Positions 57,193 to 64,000 of a stretch of DNA of 64,000 nucleotides are shown one piece after another. The position numbers were made by a program, and so were the translations under genes. Under the pieces are notes generated by a model, which ran no database searches, had not been told where the DNA came from, and saw nothing but the letters and a program-made list of their open reading frames with translations. The first letter of the stretch is position 1. Every line of letters begins with the position of its first letter. Source of the DNA: Mycobacterium sp. 4858 (GTDB lineage: Bacteria > Actinomycetota > Actinomycetes > Mycobacteriales > Mycobacteriaceae); assembly GCF_900240975.1 (NCBI RefSeq), contig NZ_LT968776.1:1979482-2043481 (forward strand), in the 5' to 3' direction.

Positions 57193-57807
57193 TCAGCCCG
57201 CGGTGCGCGGCCGTTGCAGTTGGGCGAACTGGGGAACGGCGGCCAATGTCGCGACCGCGTCGAACACTGCGATCGAGTCCCCTTCGTCGGGTACCGCGGT
57301 CAGGACCGGCCCGAAGAACGCATGCCCGTCGATCTGCAGGATCGGACTGCCCCCGGTTTCGCCGAGCGCATCCTGTGCCGCCTGGTGCCCTCGCCGCACC
57401 AGCTCGTCCAGCGATTCGTCCGAGATCGCCCCGGGGAGGGTGTCGCGCACGCCCGCCGCGGTCAAGACGTGGGCGACGAGGTTGTCGTCGAGGGGCTCCG
57501 AGCGGTCGATGTATCGCTCACCGAAGGCGAAGTACGCGGCGGCCCACCCGGCGGCGCCCTTTTCCCGCGCTACGGCGGCCATCAACCGGCCGACCTTCCG
57601 GGAGTCGCGCATGCGCGCCTGCTGTGGGGGCGGGAGTTCGCGCCCCTCGTTGAGCACCGCCAGGCTCATCAGCTGCCAATCCACCGACACGCCGGTCTTC
57701 TCGGCGACGGCGCGCAGCCAACGCGCGGTGTTCCACGAAAACGGACACACCGGGTCCAGCCACAGCGTGGCTTTCGATCCAGCTCGACCCTTGTCGGCGG
57801 GGTCCAT
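57193..57807 (-). CDS. DsbA/FrnE-like thioredoxin-fold protein, monothiol (Rv2466c-like)
   Basis: The 204-aa protein aligns in layout with Rv2466c, the mycothiol-dependent DsbA-family oxidoreductase: LWLDPVCPFSWNTARWL, VSVDWQLMSLAVLNEGR, GGSPILQIDGHAFFGPVLTAVP. The active site, CPWC in Rv2466c, is CPFS here, leaving one Cys (C21). A monothiol enzyme would work through mixed disulfides with mycothiol or a persulfide. It is 31 nt downstream of the CsoR-family gene in the same operon. Confidence 0.87.
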   Translation of the reverse strand: MDPADKGRAGSKATLWLDPVCPFSWNTARWLRAVAEKTGVSVDWQLMSLAVLNEGRELPPPQQARMRDSRKVGRLMAAVAREKGAAGWAAAYFAFGERYIDRSEPLDDNLVAHVLTAAGVRDTLPGAISDESLDELVRRGHQAAQDALGETGGSPILQIDGHAFFGPVLTAVPDEGDSIAVFDAVATLAAVPQFAQLQRPRTAG

Positions 57808-57838
57808 TGCTCATCCCCCTTCTCGGAGAGGCCGGCCG

Positions 57839-58159
57839 TCAGGCCAGGCTCAGAAACAGTTTTTCCAGCTCGTCGATCGATAGGCCGGGCCCGTCGGTGG
57901 GACTACCCTCCGGCCGGGCGATGCAGTCGCGCAGGCCGGAGGCGATGATCTTGAATCCGGCGCGATCCAGCGCCCGTGACACCGCGGCCAACTGCGTGAC
58001 GACATCCTTGCAGCTGCGGCCCTGCTCGATCATCGCGATGACGCCGCCGAGCTGGCCGTGGGCCCGCCGTAACCGGGCGAGGACGGCATCCATGTCGGCG
58101 GGGTCGTGCCCGGCGACGTCGGCCGGAACCGGCGAACCGACCTGAATTTCTTCTTTCAT
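57839..58159 (-). CDS. CsoR/RcnR-family (DUF156) repressor, CstR-like
   Basis: The ATG at 58159 gives 106 aa, all helical: DPADMDAVLARLRRAHGQLGGVIAMIEQGRSCKDVVTQLAAVSRAL. C50 and C79 have the 29-residue spacing of C36/C65 in CsoR, but the Cu(I)-ligating His four residues before the second Cys is Gly (G75). A two-Cys, no-His pattern is that of CstR, which senses persulfides rather than copper. It heads the operon with the DsbA-like and DUF302 genes. Two CsoR-type operators lie just upstream. Confidence 0.88.
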   Translation of the reverse strand: MKEEIQVGSPVPADVAGHDPADMDAVLARLRRAHGQLGGVIAMIEQGRSCKDVVTQLAAVSRALDRAGFKIIASGLRDCIARPEGSPTDGPGLSIDELEKLFLSLA

Positions 58160-58173
58160 GACTCCTTCATACC

Positions 58174-58189
58174 ATACCCCAGGGGGCAT
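58174..58189. promoter_or_regulatory. CsoR-family operator 1 (ATACCC-N4-GGGCAT)
   Basis: It matches the CsoR-family pattern ATACCC-N4-GGGTAT with one substitution, 15 nt before the repressor start at 58159. It suits autoregulation. Confidence 0.65.
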
Positions 58190-58205
58190 TACGTCAGGAT
58201 TGTCT

Positions 58206-58221
58206 ATACCCCTGGGGGTAT
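58206..58221. promoter_or_regulatory. CsoR-family operator 2 (ATACCC-N4-GGGTAT)
   Basis: A perfect match to the family pattern, 16 bp beyond site 1 and facing the mmpS gene at 58395. The 32-bp centre-to-centre spacing, about three helical turns, allows cooperative tetramer binding. Confidence 0.7.
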
Positions 58222-58394
58222 GGTACTAATGGAGCCGCGGGTGAAGCGAGGGCTCGCGGGTATCCGGTCACCGCGTTGGCGTGGGGCCGGTGCCTGGCGA
58301 CCCTCAACTGCGGGCCGAACGGCCCTATTGGCTGCGGTGACGCGGGCCGAGACTCCATAGCGGGGGACCCGGTCACGAGGGAGAGGAAACGTCA

Positions 58395-58826
58395 GTGTCC
58401 ACGTTTCTGAGACGGGCTTGGGTACCGCTCGTCGTTGTGGTGGCGGTTGCCCTCGGCGGCGTGGCCGTCGATCGGCTGCGCGGCGTCTTCGGCTCCGAAG
58501 AGATCTTCACCGTGACCGGCAGCAGCGCCGCGCCTCTCGAGCCCTCGCATATCAAGCAGGTGACATACGAGATCTACGGGCCCAGCGACACGACGGGAAG
58601 CGTGAGCTACTTGGACAAGAACGCACAGCCGGCACAGGCCAACTTCACCAACCTCCCCTGGAGCTTCACGATCGCCACGACGGTGCCCGCCGTGATCGCC
58701 AACGTGGTGGCGCAGGGCGATAGCGACAAACTCGGGTGCCGCATCACCGTCAACGGCGTGGTCAAGGACGAGCAGTCCTCGGCCGGGCGCCACGCCCAAA
58801 TTTCCTGTCTGGTGAAGGCCGCATGA
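58395..58826 (+). CDS. MmpS-family membrane accessory protein
   Basis: The GTG at 58395 follows GAGGGAGAGG and gives 143 aa. One N-terminal membrane helix (VPLVVVVAVALGGVAVDRLRG) is followed by the MmpS periplasmic beta domain: FTVTGSS, IKQVTYEIYGPS, SVSYLDKNAQPAQANFTNLPWSF and GCRITVNGVVKDEQSS. It works with the MmpL transporter whose ATG overlaps its stop. The CsoR-type operators lie about 175 nt upstream, so shared control with the redox operon is possible. Confidence 0.94.
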   Translation: MSTFLRRAWVPLVVVVAVALGGVAVDRLRGVFGSEEIFTVTGSSAAPLEPSHIKQVTYEIYGPSDTTGSVSYLDKNAQPAQANFTNLPWSFTIATTVPAVIANVVAQGDSDKLGCRITVNGVVKDEQSSAGRHAQISCLVKAA

Positions 58827-61741
58827 ACACCGACACCGACACCCGCCCGAGGTTCATGCGGTTCGTCCGCACCTTCGCGTGGCCGATCATCATCGGCTGG
58901 CTGCTGCTCACCGTTGCCTTGAACGTGCTTGTGCCGCCGATCGAATCGGTCGCACGCAAACACGCGGTGACCATGTCGCCGCAGGATGCGCCGGCGATGA
59001 TCGCCGCCAAACGGATGGGCGCGACCTTCCACGAGTCGGATTCCGACAGCATCGCGATGATCGTCCTCGAGAGCGATAAGCAACTCGGCGACGAGGCGCA
59101 CCGCTATTACGACGGCCTGGTGAGCAAGTTGCAGGCGGATCCCAAGCACGTGCAGCACGTCCAGAACGTGTGGGGGGACCCGCTCACCGCCGCCGGCGTC
59201 CAGAGCAAGGACGGCAAAGCCGCCTACGTCCAGCTCAACCTGGCCGGCAACCAGGGCAGCACCCTGGGCAATGAATCCGTCGACGCGGTACGCAAAATCG
59301 TCGACAAGTCCGATCCGCCCCGCGGGCTGAAGGTCTACGTGACCGGCCCGGCGCCGCTGACGACGGACATGAACGAGGCCGCCGACAAGAGCATGTTCAA
59401 GATGATGGGCGTCACCGGTGTGGTCATCATGATCATGCTGTTCATCGCCTATCGGTCCGTCAGCACCGTGCTGCTGGTTCTGGTGATGGTCGGCTTTGAA
59501 ATGGGCACGGCCAGAGGGCTTGTCGCGCTGCTGGGGAATTACGAGCTGTTGGGGTTCTCGACGTTCGTCGTCGCCATGTTGTCATCGTTGGCGATCGCGG
59601 CCGGAACCGACTACGCGATCTTCCTGATCGGGCGCTACCAAGAGGCGCGCCAGGCGGGGCAGGACCGGGAAACGGCCTACTACACCATGTTTCGCGGGAC
59701 CTCGCACATCATCCTGGGCTCGGGTTTGACGATCGCGGGGGCCACCTTCTGCCTGCACCTGGCGCGCCTGTCCTATTTCAAGGCGCTGGGCATTCCGTCC
59801 GCGCTGGGGCTGCTCGTCGTCGTTGCGGGAGCGATGACCGCGGCCCCGGCCGTGGTCGCCGTGGCGACCCGGTTCGGGCTACTCGACCCGCGCCGGATGA
59901 TCAAGACCCGCGGATGGCGGCGCATCGGCACCGCGACGGTGCGCTGGCCGGGCCCGGTGTTCGCGGCGTCGTTGGTCATCGCCATCGTCGGCATCCTCAT
60001 CATGCCGAGCATGAAGATCAGCTACAACGACCGCTTCTACACCCCCCAGAACGTGCCGTCGAACGTCGGATACGCCGCCGCCGAACGCCATTTCAGCGCC
60101 GCGACGATGAATCCCGACATCCTCATGATCGAGAGCGATCACGACATGCGGAACAGCGGCGACATGATCATCCTGGACAGACTCGCCAAGGACATCTTCC
60201 GGTCACCGGGAATCGCGATGGTGCAAAGCATCACCCGGCCATTGGGCGGGCCGATCGAACACACCTCGATACCGTTCCAGATCAGCGCGCAATCGATCCC
60301 GATCCAAGAGAACCTCCAGTTCATGAGGGACCGCACGGCGGACATGCTGAAGATGAGTGATGACCTCGGCGCGATGATCGGCTCGATGCAGCGGATGCAG
60401 GGCCTGCTCGGGCAGATGAGCGGCGCGACGCACCGCATGGTCGGCGACATGCACGACATGCAGGCGACGCTGGACGAAATGCGGGATCACCTGGCGGATT
60501 TCGATGACTTCGCGCGACCGCTCCGCAGCTATCTGTACTGGGAACAGCACTGCTACAACATTCCGGTCTGCTGGGCGACGAGGTCGGTGTTCGAGGCGAT
60601 CGACGGGGTGGACAAGTTCAGCGAGAACATGAGCACCCTGATCAAGGACGTGGACAACATCGACGCGATCATCCCGCAGATGGCCGCGCAGTTCCCGCCG
60701 ATGATCGCCGTCGCCAAATCCATGCAGGGGACGCTTCTCACGATGCACAGCAGCTTCTCGGGCCTGGTCACGCAGATGGCTCAGATGACCGACACGGCCA
60801 GCGCAATGGGGCAGGCCTTTGACGCCTCCCGCAGTGGCGACTATTTCTATCTGCCGCCGGAGGCCTTTCAAAATCCCGACTTCCAGCGCGGTCTGAAGCT
60901 CTTCTTGTCTCCGGACGGGAAGGCCGCGCGCTTCATCATCACCCACGATGCAGATCCGGCCACCCCGGCGGGCATCTCGGCCGTCATGCCGGAACTGGCC
61001 GCCGCGCATCAGGCGGTGAAGGGCACGACCCTGACGGGGGCCAAGTTCTACCTCGCCGGTACGGCGGCCATCTACCGCGACATCCAGTCCGGCTCGCACT
61101 ACGACCTGCTGATCGTGGGACTCGCGGCGCTGACGCTGATCTTCGTCGTGATGGTGATCATCACGCGGGCTCTGGTCGCGTCCCTGGTGATCGTCGGGAC
61201 GGTGTTGCTGTCGCTGGGCGCCGCCTTCGGGCTCTCGGTGCTGGTGTGGCAACACCTCTTCGGCCTGGATTTGAACTGGATCGCGCCGGTGTTCGGGTTG
61301 ATCATCCTGCTGGCCGTCGGCTCGGACTACAACCTGCTGCTGGTGTCGCGGTTCCAGGAGGAGATCGGCGCCGGCCTCAAGACCGGCATCATTCGATCCA
61401 TGGGCGAGACCGGTGGGGTCGTCACGACGGCGGGGCTCGTCTTCGCCTTCACCATGATGTCGATGGTCGCCAGCGATCTGCGCTCGATCGGCCAGGCGGG
61501 CAGCACGATCGGTCTGGGCCTGCTGTTCGACACGTTGATCGTGCGGTCGTTGATGACGCCGTCGATCGCCGCGTTGCTCGGGCGGTGGTTCTGGTGGCCG
61601 ATACGAGTGCGCCCGCGGCCCGCCAGCTCCATGCTGCGGCCCTTCGGTCCGCGTCGCGTGGTTCGATCGCTCCTGCTGGGCGAGCCCGCCGATGCGCCTG
61701 CCCCCAGGTCCGAAAAGACCATGGCGTCGATGCCGGGCTGA
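58823..61741 (+). CDS. MmpL-family RND transporter (MmpL4/MmpL5 type)
   Basis: The ATG at 58823 overlaps the mmpS stop (ATGA), giving 972 aa. Twelve membrane helices flank two periplasmic domains. Proton-relay Asp-Tyr pairs are D263-Y264 (GTDYAIF) and D835-Y836 (GSDYNLL). The second periplasmic loop carries a long Met/Asp-rich helical hairpin at about 500-655 with a Cys pair (WEQHCYNIPVCW), the coiled-coil feature of MmpL4/5. Such pairs export siderophores, glycopeptidolipids or drugs; the substrate here is unknown. Confidence 0.95.
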   Translation: MNTDTDTRPRFMRFVRTFAWPIIIGWLLLTVALNVLVPPIESVARKHAVTMSPQDAPAMIAAKRMGATFHESDSDSIAMIVLESDKQLGDEAHRYYDGLVSKLQADPKHVQHVQNVWGDPLTAAGVQSKDGKAAYVQLNLAGNQGSTLGNESVDAVRKIVDKSDPPRGLKVYVTGPAPLTTDMNEAADKSMFKMMGVTGVVIMIMLFIAYRSVSTVLLVLVMVGFEMGTARGLVALLGNYELLGFSTFVVAMLSSLAIAAGTDYAIFLIGRYQEARQAGQDRETAYYTMFRGTSHIILGSGLTIAGATFCLHLARLSYFKALGIPSALGLLVVVAGAMTAAPAVVAVATRFGLLDPRRMIKTRGWRRIGTATVRWPGPVFAASLVIAIVGILIMPSMKISYNDRFYTPQNVPSNVGYAAAERHFSAATMNPDILMIESDHDMRNSGDMIILDRLAKDIFRSPGIAMVQSITRPLGGPIEHTSIPFQISAQSIPIQENLQFMRDRTADMLKMSDDLGAMIGSMQRMQGLLGQMSGATHRMVGDMHDMQATLDEMRDHLADFDDFARPLRSYLYWEQHCYNIPVCWATRSVFEAIDGVDKFSENMSTLIKDVDNIDAIIPQMAAQFPPMIAVAKSMQGTLLTMHSSFSGLVTQMAQMTDTASAMGQAFDASRSGDYFYLPPEAFQNPDFQRGLKLFLSPDGKAARFIITHDADPATPAGISAVMPELAAAHQAVKGTTLTGAKFYLAGTAAIYRDIQSGSHYDLLIVGLAALTLIFVVMVIITRALVASLVIVGTVLLSLGAAFGLSVLVWQHLFGLDLNWIAPVFGLIILLAVGSDYNLLLVSRFQEEIGAGLKTGIIRSMGETGGVVTTAGLVFAFTMMSMVASDLRSIGQAGSTIGLGLLFDTLIVRSLMTPSIAALLGRWFWWPIRVRPRPASSMLRPFGPRRVVRSLLLGEPADAPAPRSEKTMASMPG

Positions 61742-61765
61742 CGACCGCCGGCGCAAGATGGGGCT

Positions 61766-62263
61766 GTGCGGCTACTGCTGATTTCGGACACCCACGTCCC
61801 CAACCGCGCCCGCGACTTGCCCGCGCGGGTGTGGGATGAGGTGGCTGCGGCCGACGTCGTCGTGCACGCGGGCGATTGGGTGGCGACCGACCTGCTCGAC
61901 GAGCTCGAGAGCAGGTCGGCCCGGCTGGTGGCCTGCTGGGGAAACAACGACGGTCCCGCGTTGCGCGCGCGCCTGCCGGAACGCGCGGATGTGACCCTGG
62001 CGGGCGTGCGGTTCACCGTGGTGCACGAGACCGGCGCCGCGGCCGGGCGCGAGGCGCGGATGTCGAGGCTGTACCCCGACACCCAGGTCCTGGTGTTCGG
62101 GCACAGCCACATCCCCTGGGACACCACCAGCGGAACCGGCCTGCGACTGCTCAATCCGGGCTCGCCGACCGATCGCCGCCGGCAGCCGTTCTGCACCTAT
62201 ATGACCGCCTCCGTCGACGACGGGGCCATCACCGACGTCATCCTGCATCGACTTTCGAAGTAG
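61766..62263 (+). CDS. Metallophosphoesterase, YfcE/MJ0936 type
   Basis: The GTG at 61766 gives 165 aa with all metallophosphoesterase motifs in order: ISDTHVP (D8, H10), VVHAGDW, ACWGNNDG, TVVHET and VFGHSHIP. YfcE-like enzymes are small manganese-dependent phosphodiesterases active on model substrates, physiological substrate unknown. It begins 24 nt after mmpL and may be cotranscribed. Confidence 0.92.
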   Translation: MRLLLISDTHVPNRARDLPARVWDEVAAADVVVHAGDWVATDLLDELESRSARLVACWGNNDGPALRARLPERADVTLAGVRFTVVHETGAAAGREARMSRLYPDTQVLVFGHSHIPWDTTSGTGLRLLNPGSPTDRRRQPFCTYMTASVDDGAITDVILHRLSK

Positions 62264-62328
62264 CCGATACTTAACCGACGCACAGCGCCCGCACATAAAT
62301 AGCTCGGCTACAGAGGTATTCTGGAAGG

Positions 62329-62781
62329 GTGCATACGAGTACCGATGTGGTCGCCGAGGTGTTTCGCGTCGTCGGCCGGTTCCGCAGGCAGCTGCGACGG
62401 TCCGCCGGCCGGGGCTTCGACTCGGCGCGGCTCAGCGAATCGCAGTCCGAGCTGTTGTGGCTGGTGGGCCGGCAACCCGGCATCTCGGTGAACGCCGCCG
62501 CCGCCGAGCTCGGACTGGCTCCCAACACCGCGTCAACCCTGGTGTCGAAGCTGGTGTCCGGGGGTTTGCTCATCCGGACCGTCGGCGACACCGACCGCAG
62601 GGTCGGCCGGTTACACCTGGCCGAGCCCGCCCAGCAGATCGTCGACGCGTCTCGGGCGGCGCGACGAGAGGCGCTGGCGGAAGTGCTCGCCGAACTCGAC
62701 GACGATCAAATCGAGGCATTGACAAGAGGATTGGAGGTCATAGAGATGATGACCAGGACACTGCAGGAGCGACGGTCATGA
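62329..62781 (+). CDS. MarR-family regulator
   Basis: The GTG at 62329 gives 150 aa with a winged helix: LSESQSELLWLVGRQPGISVNAAAAELGLAPNTASTLVSKLVSGGLLIRT and the wing VGDTDRRVGRLHL. It is the first gene of an operon with ABC transporter genes, its stop overlapping the next start (ATGA). It probably represses the exporter until a drug or lipid binds. A TAGC-TCG-GCTA dyad at 62300-62310 just upstream is a possible operator. Confidence 0.9.
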   Translation: MHTSTDVVAEVFRVVGRFRRQLRRSAGRGFDSARLSESQSELLWLVGRQPGISVNAAAAELGLAPNTASTLVSKLVSGGLLIRTVGDTDRRVGRLHLAEPAQQIVDASRAARREALAEVLAELDDDQIEALTRGLEVIEMMTRTLQERRS

Positions 62782-63608
62782 GCGCATCAATGCCGATGGC
62801 CATCGACGCCAGGCACCTGAGTTATCGGTATGGCCAGTTCACCGCCGTCAACGACGTGACGTTGCAGGTGCGCCCCGGGGAAACCATGGGCCTTTTGGGC
62901 CCGAACGGCGCCGGGAAGACGACCATCGTCCGGATGCTCACCACGCTGGCGCCGGTGCAGCAGGGTGAGTTGCGGATCTTCGGGCTGGACGCGCGCCGCC
63001 AGACGACCGACATTCGCAGCAACATCGGGTATGTGCCGCAACAGCTCTCGATCGAGCCCGCGCTGACCGGCCGCCAGAACGTCGAGTGGTTCGCGCGGCT
63101 CTACGGTGTGCCCCGGGCCGAGCGTTCCGACCGGGTCGGGCAGGCGCTGGCCGCCATGGACCTGCTCGACGTGTCCGATCGGCTGGCCGCGGCCTACTCC
63201 GGCGGCATGGTTCGGCGCCTCGAGGTGGCACAGGCGCTGGTGAACCGCCCGTCGCTGCTGGTGCTCGACGAACCGACCGTCGGGCTGGATCCGATTGCGC
63301 GGGACGGCGTCTGGACACAGGTGCAGGAGATGCAGGCGCGGTTCGGGATGACTGTGCTGCTGACCACCCACTACATGGAGGAGGCCGACGCGCTGTGTGA
63401 TCGCGTCGCGCTCATGCACTGCGGCGAGTTGCGGGCGGTGGGCACACCGGCCAAGCTGAAATCCACCGTTTCGCCGCGGGCGACGCTCGAGGACGTGTTC
63501 CGCCACTACGCCGCCTCCGACTTGCAGGGTGAGCCGGCCTCCTCCGAGCCGACGGGTTCGATCCGCGAAATCCGTTCCGCCAGAAAGGTTGCACGCCGTG
63601 TCGGTTGA
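62778..63608 (+). CDS. ABC transporter ATP-binding protein, DrrA-like
   Basis: The ATG at 62778 gives 276 aa. Walker A GPNGAGKT (41-48), Q-loop YVPQQLS, signature YSGGMVRRLE, Walker B LLVLDEPTVGLDP and switch LLTTHYME are all intact. The family is the DrrA/NodI-type exporter ATPase paired with an ABC-2 permease, which follows with an 11-nt overlap. The tail after residue 250 (GEPASSEPTGSIREIRS) is extended and polar. Confidence 0.95.
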   Translation: MSASMPMAIDARHLSYRYGQFTAVNDVTLQVRPGETMGLLGPNGAGKTTIVRMLTTLAPVQQGELRIFGLDARRQTTDIRSNIGYVPQQLSIEPALTGRQNVEWFARLYGVPRAERSDRVGQALAAMDLLDVSDRLAAAYSGGMVRRLEVAQALVNRPSLLVLDEPTVGLDPIARDGVWTQVQEMQARFGMTVLLTTHYMEEADALCDRVALMHCGELRAVGTPAKLKSTVSPRATLEDVFRHYAASDLQGEPASSEPTGSIREIRSARKVARRVG

Positions 63609-64000
63609 TAGCGCCATGCCGGGAACCTTGGTTCGCGCGCCGCGCGGATGGCAGCGGGTGGGCGCCGTGTTCAGCCGCGTCGGCGCGTTCGCGATCGTCG
63701 AACTGCAGAAGCTGCAGCACGACAGGACCGAGCTCGTCACCCGCATGGTGCAGCCGGCGCTGTGGCTGTTGATCTTCGGGACCACCTTCAGCCATTTGCA
63801 CGTCATCCACACGGGATCGGTCTCATACCTGGCCTTCCTGGCGCCGGGGATCATCGCCCAGTCGGCGCTGTTCATCTCGATTTTCTATGGGATACAGATC
63901 ATTTGGGATCGAGACGCGGGCGTGCTGGCCAAGCTGATGGTGACGCCGGCGCCGGCGTCGGCGCTGATCACCGGCAAGGCGTTCGCGGCCGGTGTGCGCT
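63598..64000 (+). CDS. ABC-2 type permease, DrrB-like; 3' end outside window
   Basis: The frame from GTG 63598 is open to the right edge (134 codons seen); ATG 63616 is an alternative start. After a cytosolic N-terminus come VELQKLQHDRTELVTRMVQPALWLLIFGT (first membrane helix) and SYLAFLAPGIIAQSALFISIFYG (second). Then comes WDRDAGVLAKLMVTPAPASALITGKAFAAG, the classic coupling helix and EExR-like region of ABC-2 exporters. It pairs with the ATPase gene it overlaps, giving a drug or lipid exporter under MarR control. Confidence 0.9.
   Translation, partial: MSVDSAMPGTLVRAPRGWQRVGAVFSRVGAFAIVELQKLQHDRTELVTRMVQPALWLLIFGTTFSHLHVIHTGSVSYLAFLAPGIIAQSALFISIFYGIQIIWDRDAGVLAKLMVTPAPASALITGKAFAAGVR

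Noticed and set aside
60203..61756. 517-codon open frame on the - strand
   Set aside because: Antisense to mmpL; Arg/His/Gln-rich with no recognisable domain.
62264..62290. Third copy of the dispersed hairpin repeat after the phosphodiesterase gene
   Set aside because: Only about 24 nt of the left half resemble copy A (roughly 18 identical) and no matching right arm exists, so similarity may be chance.
1..64000. tRNA or rRNA genes, CRISPR arrays, insertion sequences, prophage, replication origin
   Set aside because: No regularly spaced repeats, transposase or integrase reading frames, att-like duplications or structural-RNA sequences were recognised on either strand by eye; an Infernal/tRNAscan and ISfinder search would settle it.

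Overview
The window is one gene-dense, high-GC chromosomal segment of a Mycobacterium. The evidence is mycobacterium-specific families (MmpS/MmpL pair, PtpB-type phosphatase, F420-dependent luciferase-like oxidoreductases, TIGR00027 methyltransferases, CYP138, Sap/GAP membrane protein, tandem DUF4333 lipoprotein, many FadE and TetR genes). It is supported by gene order matching, from memory, the M. tuberculosis Rv0130-Rv0161 region read in the opposite direction. A dps gene, a desA3-type desaturase cassette and missing PE genes at the Rv0149-Rv0152c position suggest a non-tuberculosis species; I cannot name it. I see no tRNA, rRNA, CRISPR array, insertion sequence or prophage. No stretch over about 300 bases lacks a gene; the longest gaps (2744-3009, 52149-52386, 55019-55312, 58160-58394) hold promoters or operators, or nothing I recognise.

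Layout. 1-8.1 kb: an ATPase regulator cut by the left edge, an envelope lipoprotein/metalloprotease pair, an SDR, a DUF427 protein, a SagB-like nitroreductase and a ZIP transporter. 8.1-18.2 kb: an accessory acyl-CoA/steroid-like catabolic block (thioesterase, LLM oxidoreductase, acyl-CoA dehydrogenase, SMP-30 lactonase, second thioesterase, TetR, FAD oxidase, SDR, DapB-like reductase, hydrolase). 18.3-42.2 kb: the conserved block with TetR, a 41-residue protein, pntB-pntAb-pntAa, fadE2-ptbB, SDR, ALDH, two methyltransferases, TetR-pirin, ClC, dps, an AlkA-like glycosylase, SnoaL and DUF427 proteins, an epimerase operon, msrA, cyp138 with its TetR, TOBE-ADH and ephF.

42.3-50.3 kb: genes lying between ephF and the GNAT gene, including a sulfotransferase, TetR-DUF1214, SRPBCC-LLM, and a desaturase/ferredoxin-reductase pair facing a FabR-like repressor. 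50.4-55.0 kb: the conserved block resumes (GNAT, fgd2, GAF-ANTAR, fadE1, htdZ). 55.3-58.4 kb: two small genes with SigF-like promoters, a Sap/GAP protein, and a DUF302/DsbA-like/CsoR-family redox operon. 58.4-64 kb: mmpS-mmpL, a phosphodiesterase, and a MarR/ABC exporter operon cut by the right edge.

Regulation is the most informative layer. Clear palindromic or duplicated operators lie beside several repressor genes: two CsoR-type sites at 58174-58221, two GTGAAC boxes at 49121-49204, a 24-bp palindrome at 31022-31045, GGTACC boxes at 39333-39386 and a duplicated 27-bp box at 11187-11296. A roughly 60-bp dispersed hairpin repeat occurs at 22671-22731 and 54489-54549.
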